Below are positions 1 to 8,820 of a stretch of 64,000 bases of DNA, one piece after another. Location: assembly GCA_015064285.1 (NCBI GenBank), contig SVSN01000004.1, positions 32,587-96,586 on the forward strand, written 5' to 3'. The notes under the pieces are model-generated. The model was not told the DNA's origin. It saw only the letters and a program-made list of their open reading frames with translations, and did not search any database. This DNA comes from Oscillospiraceae bacterium. GTDB taxonomy: Bacteria; Bacillota; Clostridia; Oscillospirales; CAG-272. Position numbers and translations under genes: made by a program. How positions within the stretch are numbered: the stretch's first letter is position 1; the number at the start of each line of letters is the position of its first letter.

Positions 1-42
1 ACCATTCATATACAAGAAACAGGAAAGGAACGGATTTCATTT

Positions 43-480
43 ATGGATATTGCACTGATCGCCGATGACACCAAAAAGGAATTGATGACCCAATTCTGCA
101 TTGCATATTGCGGTATTCTGTCCAAACACAATATTTGTGCCACCAGTACCACCGGTAAGTATGTGCAGGAAGCAACAGGCCTGGAGATCGAAAAGCTGCT
201 GCCCGGTTACAATGGCGGCGAACAGCAGATCACCTCCCGGATTTCCTATAATGAAATCGATGTCCTGCTGTATTTCAGAAGCACAAACCCCAACCATGAA
301 GATGACGAAAGCGAACACAATCTGCTGCGTATGTGTGATGTGCACAACGTTCCCGTTGCTACCAACATCGCCACCGCAGAAGTGCTGATCTGCGCTCTCG
401 ATCATGGTGATCTGGACTGGCGTGAAATTGTCAATCCCAAGTCTGACTACAACCGCCGCCGCAGAGGGCTTTCCTATTAA
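43..480 (+). CDS. mgsA: Methylglyoxal synthase family protein, active site altered
   Basis: A 145-residue protein of methylglyoxal synthase (MGS) fold and length. The family converts dihydroxyacetone phosphate to methylglyoxal and phosphate in the cytoplasm, bypassing lower glycolysis. The C-terminal half is very typical (LLRMCDVHN then PVATNIATAEVLI). The catalytic positions are not: aligned by eye to E. coli MgsA, His19 is Asp8 here (ALIADD for ALVAHD), Gly46 is Ser35, and the catalytic base Asp71 is Glu60 (GGEQQ for GGDQQ). His98 and Asp101 may be kept as His85 and Asp88 if a short insertion is allowed. A good ribosome-binding site (aggaaagga) precedes the ATG. The promoter lies outside the window. 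Family membership is secure; synthase activity is doubtful. Confidence 0.8.
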   Translation: MDIALIADDTKKELMTQFCIAYCGILSKHNICATSTTGKYVQEATGLEIEKLLPGYNGGEQQITSRISYNEIDVLLYFRSTNPNHEDDESEHNLLRMCDVHNVPVATNIATAEVLICALDHGDLDWREIVNPKSDYNRRRRGLSY

Positions 481-530
481 TTTGCCCCGCTGTCTTCACA
501 TTTATGAATATCCGTGCAGACAGCGGATTC

Positions 531-567
531 ACGGCTATCCGTCCGTCATGGTGGAGGCCGTTTTTTC
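531..567 (+). terminator. Possible terminator after the mgsA-like gene
   Basis: ACGGC at 531-535 pairs with GCCGT at 557-561 and is followed by a run of six T. Just before it, a perfect 9-bp stem joins 487-495 to 518-526. Together they would end or attenuate transcription before ymdB. Confidence 0.45.
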
Positions 568-615
568 ATCTCCGGGAATACCCCGGAAAGCATAACCAGA
601 ACGGGGAGAAACTGC

Positions 616-1398
616 ATGATAAAGCTGCTCTGTCTGGGCGATGTGGTCAGCCGTGCCGGTGTGAAAGCACTGGAAGACGGCTGCATGAAAAAGCTCAGAG
701 AAAAGTATACACCGGATCTTGTGGTGGTCAACGGTGAAAATGCGGCAGAAGGAAACGGCCTTACGGTAGACGCTGCCGAACGGCTGTATGACTGCGGCGC
801 GGATGTTATCACCGGCGGAAACCACACCTGGCGCCGGAGGGAACTGTACCGGATGCTGGATGACGCAGAATATCTGATCCGTCCGGCCAATTATCCCGCC
901 GAAGCACCCGGCATGGGGTATGTACTGGTGGAAGTCCAGGGATACACAGTACTGGTAGCCAATCTTGCCGGTTGTGTCTATATGGATCCCCTGGCTTCTC
1001 CCTTTGACACGCTGGAGAGAATCCTGTCCAGAGAATCCGGCCGGTATGACATTGCCGTATGCGATTTTCATGCGGAAGCCACCAGCGAAAAGATGGCACT
1101 GGCACGAAAATTCGACGGAAGACTGTCCGCACTCTGGGGTACACACACCCACGTTGCCACGGCAGATCTGCAGATTCTGCCCGGCGGTACCGGATACATC
1201 ACAGACCTGGGCATGTGCGGTTCCCATGACGGAATTCTTGGTGTGAAAACCGAAGCCATTCTGCATAAGTTTCTGGTGAAAACACCGGTGCAGTTCGAGC
1301 CTGCCGAAGGCAATGTACAGCTGCACGGCGCCGTATTCACCATCGATCCCGATACGAAAAAATGTGTGAAGACCGAACAGGTCTTTCTGAAAATCTGA
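616..1398 (+). CDS. ymdB: YmdB-family metallophosphoesterase (2',3'-cyclic nucleotide phosphodiesterase)
   Basis: A 260-residue calcineurin-like phosphoesterase of the YmdB/TIGR00282 family, binuclear-metal enzymes that hydrolyse 2',3'-cyclic nucleotides; in Bacillus the family member affects biofilm and motility decisions. Metal ligands expected for the family are visible: Asp9 in CLGDVV, the NGEN segment near residue 39, GGNHTW near 67, and the two-histidine GTHTHV motif near 175. I chose the ATG at 616 because a GGGGAGA site lies 7 bases upstream and the family starts with exactly this beta strand; a longer frame opens at 514 without such support. The GH127 gene follows after 34 bases, so the two may share a transcript although their functions are unrelated. 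Confidence 0.88.
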   Translation: MIKLLCLGDVVSRAGVKALEDGCMKKLREKYTPDLVVVNGENAAEGNGLTVDAAERLYDCGADVITGGNHTWRRRELYRMLDDAEYLIRPANYPAEAPGMGYVLVEVQGYTVLVANLAGCVYMDPLASPFDTLERILSRESGRYDIAVCDFHAEATSEKMALARKFDGRLSALWGTHTHVATADLQILPGGTGYITDLGMCGSHDGILGVKTEAILHKFLVKTPVQFEPAEGNVQLHGAVFTIDPDTKKCVKTEQVFLKI

Positions 1399-1432
1399 CC
1401 TTTCCATCCTTTACAGAACAGGAGATATCATT

Positions 1433-3283
1433 ATGTACGCTGAAAAAATCGCCGCCGCCAAGGCACACTACAAAAACTCCGACAAATACCTGGCCCTGCC
1501 CGCAGGTTCCTTCTGCTTTCAGGACACATGGCTGGCCGCAGAGCTGGAAAAGATGACCGAAATCCAGCTGAAGGACGCCGGTGTTTGGAAGCTGTTTGTG
1601 GAGCTTTACAAGAATCCCGGCGTGGATGACGCAGACAACGGCTGGAGATGCGAATACTGGGGCAAAATGATGCGGGGTGCCTGCTTCACCTATCAGGTAA
1701 CCGGCGACGAAGAACTGTACGCCGTACTGCGGGATACCGTGGAAGATATGCTGACTGCACAGGATGATCTGGGCAGATTCTCCACCTACTCTGTGGAAGC
1801 CGAATTCAACGGCTGGGATCTGTGGGGCCGGAAGTACATCCTGCTGGGGATGGAATATTTCCTGGAAATCTGTAAGGATGAAGCCCTGGCCGACCGGATC
1901 GTAACCGCTCTGATGGCCCATGCGGACTATATTATCGCCCAGTTCGGTTCCGAAGAAGAAGGCAAGCGGAATCTGGCGAAATCCACCTCCCACTGGGACG
2001 GCCTCAACTCCTGCTCCATCATGGAACCCTATATGTTCCTGTACAATATCACCGGCGAACAGCGGTACATGGACTTTGCCGAATACATTCTGGCTTTCGG
2101 GGGCACTGCTACCGTAAACCTGTTTGAAAAGGCATATGAAGACGATACCCCTGTGTACGACTGGCACGTTCGTAAGGCTTACGAAATGATCTCCTGCTTC
2201 GAAGGACTGGCGGAATACAACAAGGTCAAGCCCTGCGAAAAGCACACCCAGGCGCTGATCCGTTTTGCCGACCGGGTTATGAAGGAAGAACAGGCCATCA
2301 TCGGCTGTCTGGGCTGTGAACACGAAATCTTCAACCATGCAGCACTGGTACAGTGTGACGAAAGCCTCCGTGGCATCATGCTGGAAACCTGCGTAACCGT
2401 AACCTGGATGAAATTCCTGTGGCAGTTGTTCCGCATCACCGGCGAAATCCGCTATATGGATGCCTTTGAAGTAGCCGCCTACAACGCCATGTCCGCGGCT
2501 CTGAAACGGGAAATCGATCCCGAGGACAACGGCGGTATTCCCCTGCCCATCCACAGCTACAACCCCATGATCTGGAACCACCGCTTCCCCAAGAATATCG
2601 GCGGCCACAAGACCATCAACGACAAGAGCTGGTACGGCTGCTGTGTCTGCATTGCCACCGCCGGTTACGCACTGGAAGGCATCGCCGCCGCCTGTGTGGA
2701 CAAAGATGACAATGTGGTTCTGAATCTGTACCGGAACGGCACCATTAAAACACCTAAGTGTACCCTCAGTGCCGAAACGGTTTACCCTGCCAAGGGCGCT
2801 GTCCGGTATACCCTGTCCGGTATCACCGATGGGAAGTTCTCCGTTTCTCTCCGGATTCCCGCATGGTCCCTGCACACCTCCCTGTATGTGAACAACGAAA
2901 TTGTGGACGCCGAAGCCGGTACCTATGTAACCATCGGCCGGGAATGGAATAATGGTGACACCATCACCCTCAGCCTGGAAATGACCCTCCGTCTGGTACG
3001 TCCTCAGGATTTCGTTAAGGAAAGTGAAATTACCGACCGGTTCGCCATCATGAGAGGGCCTGTGGTATTCGCCATTGACGGTACCGGCGATGAAGAACCC
3101 AAGTTTGCTCCCGTGGAACTGCGGGAACTGATGGCAAGTGGTCTTTCCACCACTGCTCCCGTTCCCTGCCACCTGACCATTGATGTCCCCCATGTGGACG
3201 GCCGGATGGCAGAACTGGTGGACTACAGCTCCGCCGCACAGCAGAAGGGCCATAAGCTGTCCTGCTGGATGAAACTTGACTGA
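1433..3283 (+). CDS. GH127-family beta-L-arabinofuranosidase (DUF1680)
   Basis: A 616-residue glycoside hydrolase of family GH127 (old DUF1680), which removes beta-L-arabinofuranose from plant glycans. The zinc-bound cysteine nucleophile site known from bifidobacterial HypBA1 (Glu338, Cys340, Cys417, Cys418) is fully present here as Glu318-Thr-Cys320 and Cys403-Cys404, so the enzyme should be active. There is an (alpha/alpha)6 barrel up to about residue 430 and beta-sandwich domains after it. No signal peptide is seen, so it acts on imported oligosaccharides in the cytoplasm. Related clades (GH137/GH142/GH146-like) also use this fold, so the exact linkage is not settled. A GGAGAT site precedes the ATG; a strong terminator follows. 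Confidence 0.85.
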   Translation: MYAEKIAAAKAHYKNSDKYLALPAGSFCFQDTWLAAELEKMTEIQLKDAGVWKLFVELYKNPGVDDADNGWRCEYWGKMMRGACFTYQVTGDEELYAVLRDTVEDMLTAQDDLGRFSTYSVEAEFNGWDLWGRKYILLGMEYFLEICKDEALADRIVTALMAHADYIIAQFGSEEEGKRNLAKSTSHWDGLNSCSIMEPYMFLYNITGEQRYMDFAEYILAFGGTATVNLFEKAYEDDTPVYDWHVRKAYEMISCFEGLAEYNKVKPCEKHTQALIRFADRVMKEEQAIIGCLGCEHEIFNHAALVQCDESLRGIMLETCVTVTWMKFLWQLFRITGEIRYMDAFEVAAYNAMSAALKREIDPEDNGGIPLPIHSYNPMIWNHRFPKNIGGHKTINDKSWYGCCVCIATAGYALEGIAAACVDKDDNVVLNLYRNGTIKTPKCTLSAETVYPAKGAVRYTLSGITDGKFSVSLRIPAWSLHTSLYVNNEIVDAEAGTYVTIGREWNNGDTITLSLEMTLRLVRPQDFVKESEITDRFAIMRGPVVFAIDGTGDEEPKFAPVELRELMASGLSTTAPVPCHLTIDVPHVDGRMAELVDYSSAAQQKGHKLSCWMKLD

Positions 3284-3294
3284 TTTGTACACAG

Positions 3295-3331
3295 AGAAGA
3301 GATATGCCTTTGGGTATGTCTCTTCTTTTTG
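3295..3331 (+). terminator. Rho-independent terminator after GH127 gene
   Basis: A near-perfect 14-bp stem (3295-3308 with 3313-3326), a 4-base loop and a T-run. Confidence 0.85.
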
Positions 3332-3351
3332 TATTTCTGCACAGATTTTTA

Positions 3352-3380
3352 TTGAAAAGCCTCAAATTATATGGTATAAT
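3352..3380 (+). promoter_or_regulatory. Sigma-A promoter for the TIM-barrel glycosidase gene
   Basis: TTGAAA at 3352 and a perfect TATAAT at 3375 with 17-bp spacing, 78 bases before the ATG at 3458. Confidence 0.8.
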
Positions 3381-3457
3381 AACCACAACAACGCACGGTT
3401 TACCAAAAATAAATCCATTGAAAACTACCAAAATAACAACAGGAGGAAACCCTTATT

Positions 3458-5404
3458 ATGAAAAGACGTTCCGACAGTGCCTTTGGTCTCCATTTTGACT
3501 TTCACGCCAGTCCGGCTCCCGGCATTGTGGTAGGCGCCACACTGAAAGAAGAAGATATCCGGGAGATCTGCCAAAAGATCAGACCCGACTTTATCCAGAT
3601 CGACTGCAAAGGGCATCCGGGTTGGGCTTCCTATCCCACTGCCTGCGAAAACCCCATGCCGGCATTCGCTTTTGACACACTGGCCCTGTGGCGCAAAGTC
3701 ACAAAGGAAGAAGGCGTGGCGCTGTACCTCCATTATTCCGGCGTCATCGACCACCGGTACTGCGAAAACCACCCGGAAGATGTGGTGGTGAATGCTGACG
3801 GTTCACTTGCCAAAGGGATTACCCGCACTATGGGCTTTGCTTATGCGGACAAGCTGCTTATCCCCCAGCTGAAGGAACTGGCCGGGAAATACGGCGCAGA
3901 CGGTGTTTGGGTGGACGGCGAATGCTGGGGCACCGCCGTGGACTTTCATCCGGAAACCGTGGCTGCCTTTGAAGCGGAAACCGGCATCGCTCTGGGCGGA
4001 AAACTGCCCGCCGGCCGTGAGGATCCCTACTACAACGAATACCGTGACTTCTGCCGGGAGCTGTTCCGCCGGTATGTCCGTCATTATGTGGACGCCGTCC
4101 ATGAAGAATACCCGGATTTCCAGATTGCTTCCAACTGGGCATACACCGACCATATGCCGGAAGCCGTCACTGCCGATGTGGACTACCTGTCCGGGGACTT
4201 CAATCCGTGGAACTCCTTCAACGTAGCCCGGTATGCAGGACGCGCCATTGCCCAGCATAACCGCACATGGGACCTGATGGCATGGAACTTCCGCGCCCAG
4301 AACGGTACCAAGCCCGGCGGCGTACCCAAGCATCCGGTACAGATCATGCAGGAAGCCTCCACTGTACTGGCGGTGGGCGGCGGTTTCCAGAACTACATCA
4401 CCCAGTACCGTGACGGTTCTCCCCGGATGGAACAGATCCGCCGGATGGAACCTGTGGCAAAGTTCGTCCGCGCCAGAGAACCCTACTGCTTCCGGGGCAA
4501 AGCCGAACACGAAGCCGTGATTCTTCTCTCCCAGCACGACCGTGCCCTCGAAGCTGCCGGTCTGTATGCCCGCTCCGGGTACGAGCGGACAGTGGGGCTG
4601 ACCGCTCTGTTCTGCGATGCAGGTCAGTCGGTAGAGCTTGCCGGGGAATTCACTCTGCGCGGAAACTGCGATCAGTATAAGATGATTGCCATTCCGGAGC
4701 TGGCATACGGTCTGGAAGAAGACATGATCACTGAACTGCTGGGTTATGCCGAAAAGGGCGGTTCCCTGCTTCTGGCAGGACACAATACCTGCCGGATTTT
4801 CCAGAAATATCTGCCTTACACCGTAGACGACAACAACAGAGAACAGCAGTGGCGCTGGGTTTCTCTGGATCATGAAGAAGTGGGCATGCTCCGTGACGCA
4901 CACACCATCACCGCAGACGGTGCGGAAACGGTTGTCTGGTACGGTGACCAGGAAAAGGAAACCACGGCTCCCGGCGGCGTAATTCTCCCCTGGGGCAAGG
5001 GCAAGATCGGTCTGCTGGCAGCGGATATCGGCTGGCAGTATGGTGACTGCGTTCAGTTCATCCACAGAAACATCCTGCGTGCCTTCTGCGACCGGCTGTA
5101 CACGCCTCTGGTCAAGGTGGAAAAAGCCGTGGGTATCGTAGAAATGACAGCCCTGCGGAAGGCCGGACGGCTCTATGTACAGCTGATCAACGGCAACGGC
5201 GGTCATGCCGGTATGGACACCGCTACGGAAGATTTCATTCCGCCGGCACTGGACATTGCTCTGACCATCCGTCTGGAAAAGAAACCCGCCGCCCTGATGC
5301 TGCAGCCTGCCGGAAAGGTACTGGACTTCGTCTGGGACGACAGAAAAGCCACCGTTACGGTAGACCGGGTCGACATTCACGAAATCGTGGAAGTAATCGA
5401 ATAA
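3458..5404 (+). CDS. Uncharacterised TIM-barrel glycoside hydrolase, alpha-L-fucosidase/GHL6-like
   Basis: A 648-residue cytoplasmic protein without a signal peptide. The first ~340 residues look like a TIM-barrel glycosidase: a beta strand with PDFIQIDCKGHPGW near 43-56, a probable catalytic-acid segment GVWVDGECWG (Asp153, Glu155), and YLSGDFNPW near 243. Residues ~360-560 resemble the class I glutamine-amidotransferase-like trimerisation domain that follows the barrel in GH42 enzymes, and a small beta domain ends the protein. Such proteins are often annotated as alpha-L-fucosidase or hypothetical glycosyl hydrolase; I do not recognise a characterised member. An AGGAGG site precedes the start. 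Its position next to the arabinofuranosidase suggests action on plant or host glycan fragments, which is inference. Confidence 0.7.
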   Translation: MKRRSDSAFGLHFDFHASPAPGIVVGATLKEEDIREICQKIRPDFIQIDCKGHPGWASYPTACENPMPAFAFDTLALWRKVTKEEGVALYLHYSGVIDHRYCENHPEDVVVNADGSLAKGITRTMGFAYADKLLIPQLKELAGKYGADGVWVDGECWGTAVDFHPETVAAFEAETGIALGGKLPAGREDPYYNEYRDFCRELFRRYVRHYVDAVHEEYPDFQIASNWAYTDHMPEAVTADVDYLSGDFNPWNSFNVARYAGRAIAQHNRTWDLMAWNFRAQNGTKPGGVPKHPVQIMQEASTVLAVGGGFQNYITQYRDGSPRMEQIRRMEPVAKFVRAREPYCFRGKAEHEAVILLSQHDRALEAAGLYARSGYERTVGLTALFCDAGQSVELAGEFTLRGNCDQYKMIAIPELAYGLEEDMITELLGYAEKGGSLLLAGHNTCRIFQKYLPYTVDDNNREQQWRWVSLDHEEVGMLRDAHTITADGAETVVWYGDQEKETTAPGGVILPWGKGKIGLLAADIGWQYGDCVQFIHRNILRAFCDRLYTPLVKVEKAVGIVEMTALRKAGRLYVQLINGNGGHAGMDTATEDFIPPALDIALTIRLEKKPAALMLQPAGKVLDFVWDDRKATVTVDRVDIHEIVEVIE

Positions 5405-5408
5405 ACGA

Positions 5409-5450
5409 AAAAGCCGTGTCCGGTTTCCAAAACTGCCGGATACGGCTTTT
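5409..5450. terminator. Bidirectional terminator between convergent genes
   Basis: AAAAGCCG...CCGG at 5409-5423 pairs with CCGG...CGGCTTTT at 5436-5450, with A/T runs on both sides, placed between the + glycosidase gene and the - HAD gene. Confidence 0.88.
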
Positions 5451-5456
5451 CTGTAT

Positions 5457-6167
5457 TCACTTCAGGGCACGGATGTATGCCTGCAGGGCATCAAACCCGC
5501 CGTGGGGGTATCTGCCAATGTCCTCCCCTTCGGGAGCAAGCAGACAGTCGGTCAGCAGAAACACCTGCATCCCCAGAGAAGCGGCCGGCATATCGTCGCT
5601 CACATCATTGCCCACCATCAGGCAATTCTCAGGCCCCACGCCCAGTGTCCGGCAGATGTCTTCGTAATACGCAGGATTTGGCTTGCAGTACCGGGCGTTT
5701 TCGTAGGTCGTGACCAGATCGAAATCCGCCGGCGTCATACCGGTCCAGCGGATCCGGCTGTCGGTGGCCACCAGAGGGAAAATAGGATTGGTTGCCAGTG
5801 CCACACCCAGTCCCAGTTCCCGGCACAGCCGCACTGTTCCGGCAGCCTCCGGTGTGTATCCGCATACATCCTTCACTTTCTGGAAGTCCGTCCGGTAGAA
5901 ATCATCGAACTGTGGAATGTGTTCTCTGGCGCTCTCGCCGTAAATGCCGCAGAAAACATCCCAGAAAGTGTCTTCGTTGGTCTTTGTTCCATCGTTTCTG
6001 ACCATAGCGGCCGTTCCCTTCCAGACCGCTTTGATCAGCCCCTCCGGTTCATACCCCAGCGTAGCCATCTTCTTTGCCAGAAGGTCGAAATAAGTTTTGA
6101 TAAACAGGTCATAGTCCATGGGCAGCAGGGTGCCGTCCAAATCAAACAGTACAGTGGTAACAGGCAT
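5457..6167 (-). CDS. HAD-superfamily hydrolase (phosphatase)
   Basis: A 236-residue haloacid-dehalogenase-fold hydrolase with the motif I signature FDLDGTLL at residues ~7-14 (nucleophile and general acid aspartates), a helical cap, motif II threonine in ALATNP, motif III lysine in KPNPAYY and motif IV GNDVSDD. Such proteins dephosphorylate small phosphorylated metabolites; the substrate cannot be read from sequence. I chose the internal ATG at 6167 (MPVTTVLFDLDG) because AAGGAAGA lies upstream at proper distance; the longer frame from 6212 adds an unlikely leader that runs into the promoter. It is divergent from the metallo-beta-lactamase-fold gene and has its own promoter. Confidence 0.85.
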   Translation of the reverse strand: MPVTTVLFDLDGTLLPMDYDLFIKTYFDLLAKKMATLGYEPEGLIKAVWKGTAAMVRNDGTKTNEDTFWDVFCGIYGESAREHIPQFDDFYRTDFQKVKDVCGYTPEAAGTVRLCRELGLGVALATNPIFPLVATDSRIRWTGMTPADFDLVTTYENARYCKPNPAYYEDICRTLGVGPENCLMVGNDVSDDMPAASLGMQVFLLTDCLLAPEGEDIGRYPHGGFDALQAYIRALK

Positions 6168-6202
6168 TGCAGTTTCTTCCTTATTTTTGCATTCTGTCAG
6201 AC

Positions 6203-6231
6203 AGTATACCATATTTTCCCCGGACTGTCAA
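6203..6231 (-). promoter_or_regulatory. Sigma-A promoter for the HAD gene
   Basis: On the minus strand, TTGACA (6226-6231), 17-bp spacer, TATACT (6203-6208). An 11-bp palindrome CTGTCAGACAG at 6194-6204 overlaps the -10 end and could be an operator. Confidence 0.82.
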
Positions 6232-6239
6232 CGATTCCA

Positions 6240-6269
6240 TTGACAAGGGCCGGATGACCATGTTATAAT
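6240..6269 (+). promoter_or_regulatory. Sigma-A promoter for the MBL-fold gene
   Basis: Perfect TTGACA at 6240-6245 and TATAAT at 6264-6269 with an 18-bp spacer, back to back with the HAD promoter. Confidence 0.88.
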
Positions 6270-6306
6270 GGCTGTATCCTATACTGAAAACACCGGAGGA
6301 ACCGAT

Positions 6307-7164
6307 ATGGCTACCCTGTATATGCTGACAGAAACCAGCAAATTCATGATGTCCTTTGTGATTGTGACCGATAAAAACAACTGTATTGTGGTAGACGGCG
6401 GCAGACCGCTGGATATGCCTCTTCTGAAAGAATATGTAGGCGGCAGACACATTTCCGCATGGATTCTGACCCACGCCCATGACGACCACATCTCCGGTTT
6501 CACGGACGAAATGGCGAAAAACGGCGGCGGGGATTTCGATATCGGCACGGTGTACTACAACTTCCCGGACTATGACGCCCTGATTGACAACCATGACGTG
6601 CCGGACTACAACTACTTCAAAACCGAACTGGAAGAAATGCTGCCGGCGTTCAATGCAGTCAAAGAAAAGTTTGCCGACAAGGAACATATTGTTACACAGG
6701 GAGACTGCGTGGACGTGGACGAAGTGCATATTGAGTTTCTGTACGCCTACCACGACGGTCTGTATGCCAATCTGATGAACGACAGCTCTCTGGTTTTCAA
6801 GATGACCACTCCCAACACCTCTGTCCTGTTTCTGGGCGACCTTGGCCCCGACGGCGGCGATGTGCTGTTCCGGGAATCCCGCGACAAGCTGGCTGCCGAT
6901 ATTGTGCAGATGGCTCACCACGGACACATGAACGTATCCATGGAGGTGTATGCCGCCATACTGCCCAAAGCCTGCCTGTGGTGCGCGCCGGACTGGCTGT
7001 ATGCGGAACCGGAAGTACCGTCCTATCTTGCCGACGGGGAAAAGCTGCGCCGGATGGGCCGGATCCGGATGTACGGTACTGCCCTGACCCGTCGGTGGAT
7101 GGATCTGCTGGGCGTGGAAAAGCATTATGTCACCGCAGATGGCACGCAGGTAATTCCGCTGTAA
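6307..7164 (+). CDS. Metallo-beta-lactamase-fold hydrolase (ComEC/Rec2 C-terminal-like)
   Basis: A 285-residue soluble protein with the metallo-beta-lactamase zinc signature THAHDDH near residues 56-62, a downstream FLGDLG aspartate region, and MAHHGHMN, where the final metal histidine would sit. Its closest style is the free-standing ComEC/Rec2-like MBL hydrolases, which may cleave phosphodiester or other ester bonds; the substrate is unknown. There are no membrane segments, so it is not ComEC itself. The ATG at 6307 is preceded by GGAGG at 9 bases; the frame open from 6268 overlaps the -10 box and cannot be the start. It stands alone, ending at a terminator shared with trpB. Confidence 0.8.
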   Translation: MATLYMLTETSKFMMSFVIVTDKNNCIVVDGGRPLDMPLLKEYVGGRHISAWILTHAHDDHISGFTDEMAKNGGGDFDIGTVYYNFPDYDALIDNHDVPDYNYFKTELEEMLPAFNAVKEKFADKEHIVTQGDCVDVDEVHIEFLYAYHDGLYANLMNDSSLVFKMTTPNTSVLFLGDLGPDGGDVLFRESRDKLAADIVQMAHHGHMNVSMEVYAAILPKACLWCAPDWLYAEPEVPSYLADGEKLRRMGRIRMYGTALTRRWMDLLGVEKHYVTADGTQVIPL

Positions 7165-7188
7165 GCGGCTTGTCACCCGATAAACACA

Positions 7189-7221
7189 AAACGCCTCCTG
7201 AACTTCATCAGGAAGCGTTTT
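7189..7221. terminator. Terminator shared by MBL gene and trpB
   Basis: AAACGC-TCCTGA pairs with TCAGGA-GCGTTT around the loop at 7201-7206, followed by TTTTTT on the + strand and a shorter T-run on the - strand. It lies between convergent genes. Confidence 0.8.
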
Positions 7222-7242
7222 TTCTTTGCCGACTATGCCGGT

Positions 7243-8460
7243 TTACCGGATTCCGTAATTCTGGAGGATGTAGTCCATATCCTTATCTCCGCGGCCGGAA
7301 AGGTTGATCAGAACAGAGCCTCTGCCCATGGTCTTTGCCAGCTTCATCCCGTATGCCACGGCATGAGAGCTTTCGATAGCCGGTATAATTCCTTCCAGAC
7401 GGGACAGGGTGAAAAAGGCGTCGATAGTTTCTTCATCGTTTACCACATCGTACTTCACTCTGCCAAGGTCGTGCAGGAAAGCGTGTTCGGGGCCGGAGGA
7501 GGGATAGTCCAGACCACTGGCCACAGAGTATACAGGAGCGGGTTCACCGTTTTCGTCCTTCAGCATGATACTGTTGAACCCGTGCATGATCCCCTCAGTG
7601 CCATATTTCAGGCTGGCGGCGTGATCCCCCAGCTTCGGGCCTTTGCCCAGGGGTTCAATCCCGTAGATTTCCACAGGATCATTCAGGAAGCCGGAGAAAA
7701 GACCCATGGCATTGGAACCGCCGCCCACACAGGCAACAACCGCATCCGGCAGTTCCCCGGTCATTTCAACAAACTGTTCTCTGGCTTCGATCCCCACCAC
7801 ACTCTGGAAATCACGTACCATCATGGGGAAGGGATGAGGCCCCATGACGGAACCGATGCAGTAGATGCTGTCTTTATATTCTCTTGCATAGGCGGCAAAA
7901 GCGGCATCCACGGCTTCCTTCAGGGTTGCCAGCCCGTGGGTCACTTCCACCACATTGGCGCCCAGAATCTTCATCCGGGCTACATTGGGCGCCTGTTTGG
8001 CGATGTCCACTGTACCCATGTAGATATCGCATTCCAGACCGAAATAAGCCGCCGCCGTTGCCAGAGCCACGCCGTGCTGACCGGCACCGGTTTCCGCAAT
8101 CACTTTTTTCTTGCCCATGTACTTGGCCAGCAGCGCTTCGCCCATGCAGTGATTCAGCTTGTGGGCACCGGTATGGTTCAAATCTTCCCGCTTTACGTAC
8201 AGCTGCACATTGCCCAGTTTGTCGGAAAGCCGTTCCAGATGGGAGATGGGCGTGGGTCTGCCCTGGAATTCCTTCCGGATCCGGCGCAGTTCCGCAATGA
8301 ATTTCCGGGATTTGCAGATGGTGAAGTACGCTTCCGTAATTTCCGCCATGGCCGCTTTCAGTTCATCGGAAATATAGACACCGCCGTATTTGCCGAAGTA
8401 GCCGTCCTTGTCGGGGTAGTTCTTGAAGTAGGTTTCAAAGTCAATTCCGTTGTACAGCAT
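7243..8460 (-). CDS. trpB: Tryptophan synthase beta chain
   Basis: A 405-residue pyridoxal-phosphate enzyme that joins indole and serine to make tryptophan. The Schiff-base lysine is Lys101 in HTGAHKLNH, the catalytic glutamate is Glu123 in [10 protein letters not shown], the phosphate is held by GGGSNAMG, and SGRGDKD near the C-terminus contacts the cofactor ring. The ATG at 8460 is chosen because GGAGGA lies just upstream and the family begins with this segment; a frame open up to 8592 runs through the riboswitch terminator. No trpA or other trp gene is nearby, so this gene may serve indole salvage or pair with a TrpA encoded elsewhere. It is controlled by the tryptophan T-box in its leader. 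Confidence 0.95.
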   Translation of the reverse strand: MLYNGIDFETYFKNYPDKDGYFGKYGGVYISDELKAAMAEITEAYFTICKSRKFIAELRRIRKEFQGRPTPISHLERLSDKLGNVQLYVKREDLNHTGAHKLNHCMGEALLAKYMGKKKVIAETGAGQHGVALATAAAYFGLECDIYMGTVDIAKQAPNVARMKILGANVVEVTHGLATLKEAVDAAFAAYAREYKDSIYCIGSVMGPHPFPMMVRDFQSVVGIEAREQFVEMTGELPDAVVACVGGGSNAMGLFSGFLNDPVEIYGIEPLGKGPKLGDHAASLKYGTEGIMHGFNSIMLKDENGEPAPVYSVASGLDYPSSGPEHAFLHDLGRVKYDVVNDEETIDAFFTLSRLEGIIPAIESSHAVAYGMKLAKTMGRGSVLINLSGRGDKDMDYILQNYGIR

Positions 8461-8527
8461 GGAAAAATCCTCCGTGTAATGAAAATAGAATATGAGATTC
8501 TGCAGACCGCACAGAGGGTTTTCCAAA

Positions 8528-8815
8528 CAAAAACGCCCCTGACAGATGGATTCGATCTGCCAAGGACGAATAATACATATCCGCGGTGCCACCTTGCTTC
8601 ACAGCCATGACGCTGTGCTCTTGCGGGATACCATCATATCCCCGGCAACTGACGTATGCCCACACGTTGCAGAATACTGAGGACAAAGTTTCCTCCGTCC
8701 GGTTCCCTGCACCCTCAGCGGTCCATTTGATGATCTGTGTTTCACCTGACTCTCAGCAGCGCAGGCTCTCTGTGGAAGCATAATCACCGTTATCTCCGCG
8801 TCAACGGTTTGTTGT
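8528..8815 (-). ncRNA. T-box riboswitch, tryptophan-specific, upstream of trpB
   Basis: Read on the minus strand, the leader shows stem I with the GGTGAAAC element, then a specifier TGG (positions 8725-8723) directly before ACCGCTGAG, which is the usual context of the T-box codon and reads tryptophan. The T-box core AAGGTGGCACCGCGG lies at 8581-8595. A terminator hairpin follows (8534-8547 with 8555-8568) with a T5 run at 8533-8529. Uncharged tRNA-Trp would stabilise the antiterminator and turn trpB on. The start is set from the promoter at 8821-8849, so the 5' end is approximate. Confidence 0.92.
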
Positions 8816-8820
8816 GGCAA

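Noticed and set aside
487..526. A perfect 9-bp hairpin before ymdB as a riboswitch
   Set aside because: No conserved riboswitch motif is present; it is noted only with the possible terminator beside it.
1337..3292. A 651-codon open frame on the minus strand opposite the GH127 gene
   Set aside because: Antisense shadow; the + strand product has all catalytic residues of its family.
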